A stretch of DNA of 13,491 bases from Oscillospiraceae bacterium (GTDB lineage: Bacteria; Bacillota; Clostridia; Oscillospirales; Acutalibacteraceae), in NCBI GenBank assembly GCA_009779455.1, contig WREG01000032.1, positions 1-13,491 of the forward strand, in the 5' to 3' direction. This document shows positions 12,739-13,491 of this stretch, piece by piece. The notes beneath the pieces are model-generated. The model searched no databases. It was not told the origin of the DNA and saw nothing but the letters and a program-made list of their open reading frames with translations. Within the stretch, counting starts at the first letter, position 1, and each line of letters starts with the position of its first letter. A program made the position numbers and the translations under genes.

Positions 12739-13491
12739 ATGTATTATAACGATGCTAAAGGCCTTTCGGAAGAAGAGGTAAGGCGGTCACGGGAGGAATA
12801 CGGCGAAAACCGCCTGAGCCTTCAGAAAAGCAGGGGTTTTTTCAAAAGCTTTTTAAGCGGCTTCGGCGACCCTATGATAAAAATACTGCTTATAGCCCTT
12901 GCGATAAATGTTATTTTTCTTTTTAAGCAGGGGAACTGGTTTGAGTCGTTCGGGATCGCCGCCGCCATCCTTTTGGCGACGCTTGTATCGACTTTATCCG
13001 AATACGGCAGCGAATCGGCTTTTGAAAAGCTTCAGGAGGAAGCGTCAAGGGTAAACTGCCGCGTCAGGCGCAAAAAGGGGCTGAAAGAGATTCCCGCCGA
13101 CGAAGTCGTGGTGGGGGACATAGTTTTGCTCCAGCCGGGCGACAGGATACCCGCTGACGGGGTGATTATAGAGGGCAGGCTTGACGCAGACCAGTCCTCG
13201 GTCAACGGGGAGAGCAGAGAGGCGAAAAAATATCCCTGCGACGCGGCATTGGATGCGAATAAAAAGCCGGATGATTTCTCAGCCCCGTCCCTTTTGTTTT
13301 CAGGGACCGTGGTTTGCGCGGGGGAGGCCTATATGCGGGTGACAGGGGTGGGGGACAACACGGTTTACGGGCGCATCGGGGCGGAAATACAGTTTGAAAC
13401 GCGGGAAAGCCCGCTGAAGCTCCGTCTTGGGAAGCTTGCGGGGACAATAGGCAAATTCAGCTATTTTGCGGCGGCTTTCACCGCCCTCGCC
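12739..13491 (+). CDS. PMCA-type calcium-translocating P-type ATPase (N-terminal part)
   Basis: The first 251 codons of a P2-type cation ATPase run off the window end. Seen are the cation-ATPase N-terminal region (GLSEEEVRRSREEYGENRLS, residues 8-27), helices M1 and M2 at about 46-63 and 69-85, and the A-domain with EIPADEVVVGDIVLLQPGDR then IPADG. The dephosphorylation loop is NGES (156-159), with Asn in place of the usual Thr of TGES; the catalytic Glu is kept. The AEYGS-like stretch TLSEYGSESAFEKLQ matches the Firmicutes PMCA-like calcium pumps. The DKTGT phosphorylation site lies beyond the window. The ATG has GGGGGT 8 nt upstream. It is transcribed away from the pst operon. Confidence 0.88.
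   Translation, partial: MYYNDAKGLSEEEVRRSREEYGENRLSLQKSRGFFKSFLSGFGDPMIKILLIALAINVIFLFKQGNWFESFGIAAAILLATLVSTLSEYGSESAFEKLQEEASRVNCRVRRKKGLKEIPADEVVVGDIVLLQPGDRIPADGVIIEGRLDADQSSVNGESREAKKYPCDAALDANKKPDDFSAPSLLFSGTVVCAGEAYMRVTGVGDNTVYGRIGAEIQFETRESPLKLRLGKLAGTIGKFSYFAAAFTALA

Overview
The window looks like chromosomal DNA from a low-to-mid GC Gram-positive bacterium of the Clostridia type, probably an uncultured plant-fibre degrader of a gut or similar habitat. This is inferred from gene content: a LytTR regulator next to a LiaF-like membrane protein, a SipW-type signal peptidase, a DivIVA-domain protein, a lipoprotein PstS, a GPH sugar symporter, a GH10 xylanase, purine-rich Shine-Dalgarno sequences and TTGACA/TATAAT promoters. 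No rRNA, tRNA, CRISPR array or transposase gene was seen.

Layout. (1) Positions 1-723, minus strand: a LytTR regulator overlapping the start of a LiaI/LiaF-like membrane protein that runs off the window. Its leader contains a roughly 139-bp MITE-like element. (2) 785-4877, minus strand: a carbohydrate operon made of a URO-D-family protein, a small frameshifted ORF, a GPH-family symporter and an acetyl-esterase-like alpha/beta hydrolase. It ends in an intrinsic terminator. The symporter has its own consensus promoter overlapped by a perfect inverted repeat. (3) 4925-6457, plus strand: a DivIVA-domain protein and a SipW/Sec11-type signal peptidase, ending at a bidirectional terminator. (4) 6486-7692, minus strand: a secreted, divergent GH10 enzyme. 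(5) 7738-12653, minus strand: a complete phosphate-uptake operon in the order pstB1-pstS-pstC-pstA-pstB2-phoU. (6) 12739-end, plus strand: the N-terminal part of a PMCA-type Ca2+ P-type ATPase, divergent from the pst operon.

How the genes work together. The esterase, GPH symporter and GH10 enzyme fit a xylan or acetylated oligosaccharide utilisation theme, with GH10 outside the cell and uptake and deacetylation inside. The Pst operon supplies every part of a high-affinity phosphate ABC importer plus PhoU.

Main finding. The two PstB ATPases are degenerate in complementary ways. PstB2 has lost the Walker A lysine (Ile), the Q-loop glutamine (Asp) and the Walker B catalytic glutamate (Arg) but keeps a perfect LSGGQ. 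PstB1 keeps all of those catalytic residues but has LSPGQ. In a head-to-tail heterodimer this gives one fully canonical ATP site and one fully degenerate site. That would make this an asymmetric phosphate importer, an architecture known from heterodimeric ABC exporters but not one I know to be described for Pst. Secondary findings are the MITE that supplies a ribosome-binding region, heptanucleotide tandem repeats in several intergenic regions, a 40-bp palindrome over a promoter, and a GH10 enzyme with altered substrate-pocket residues.
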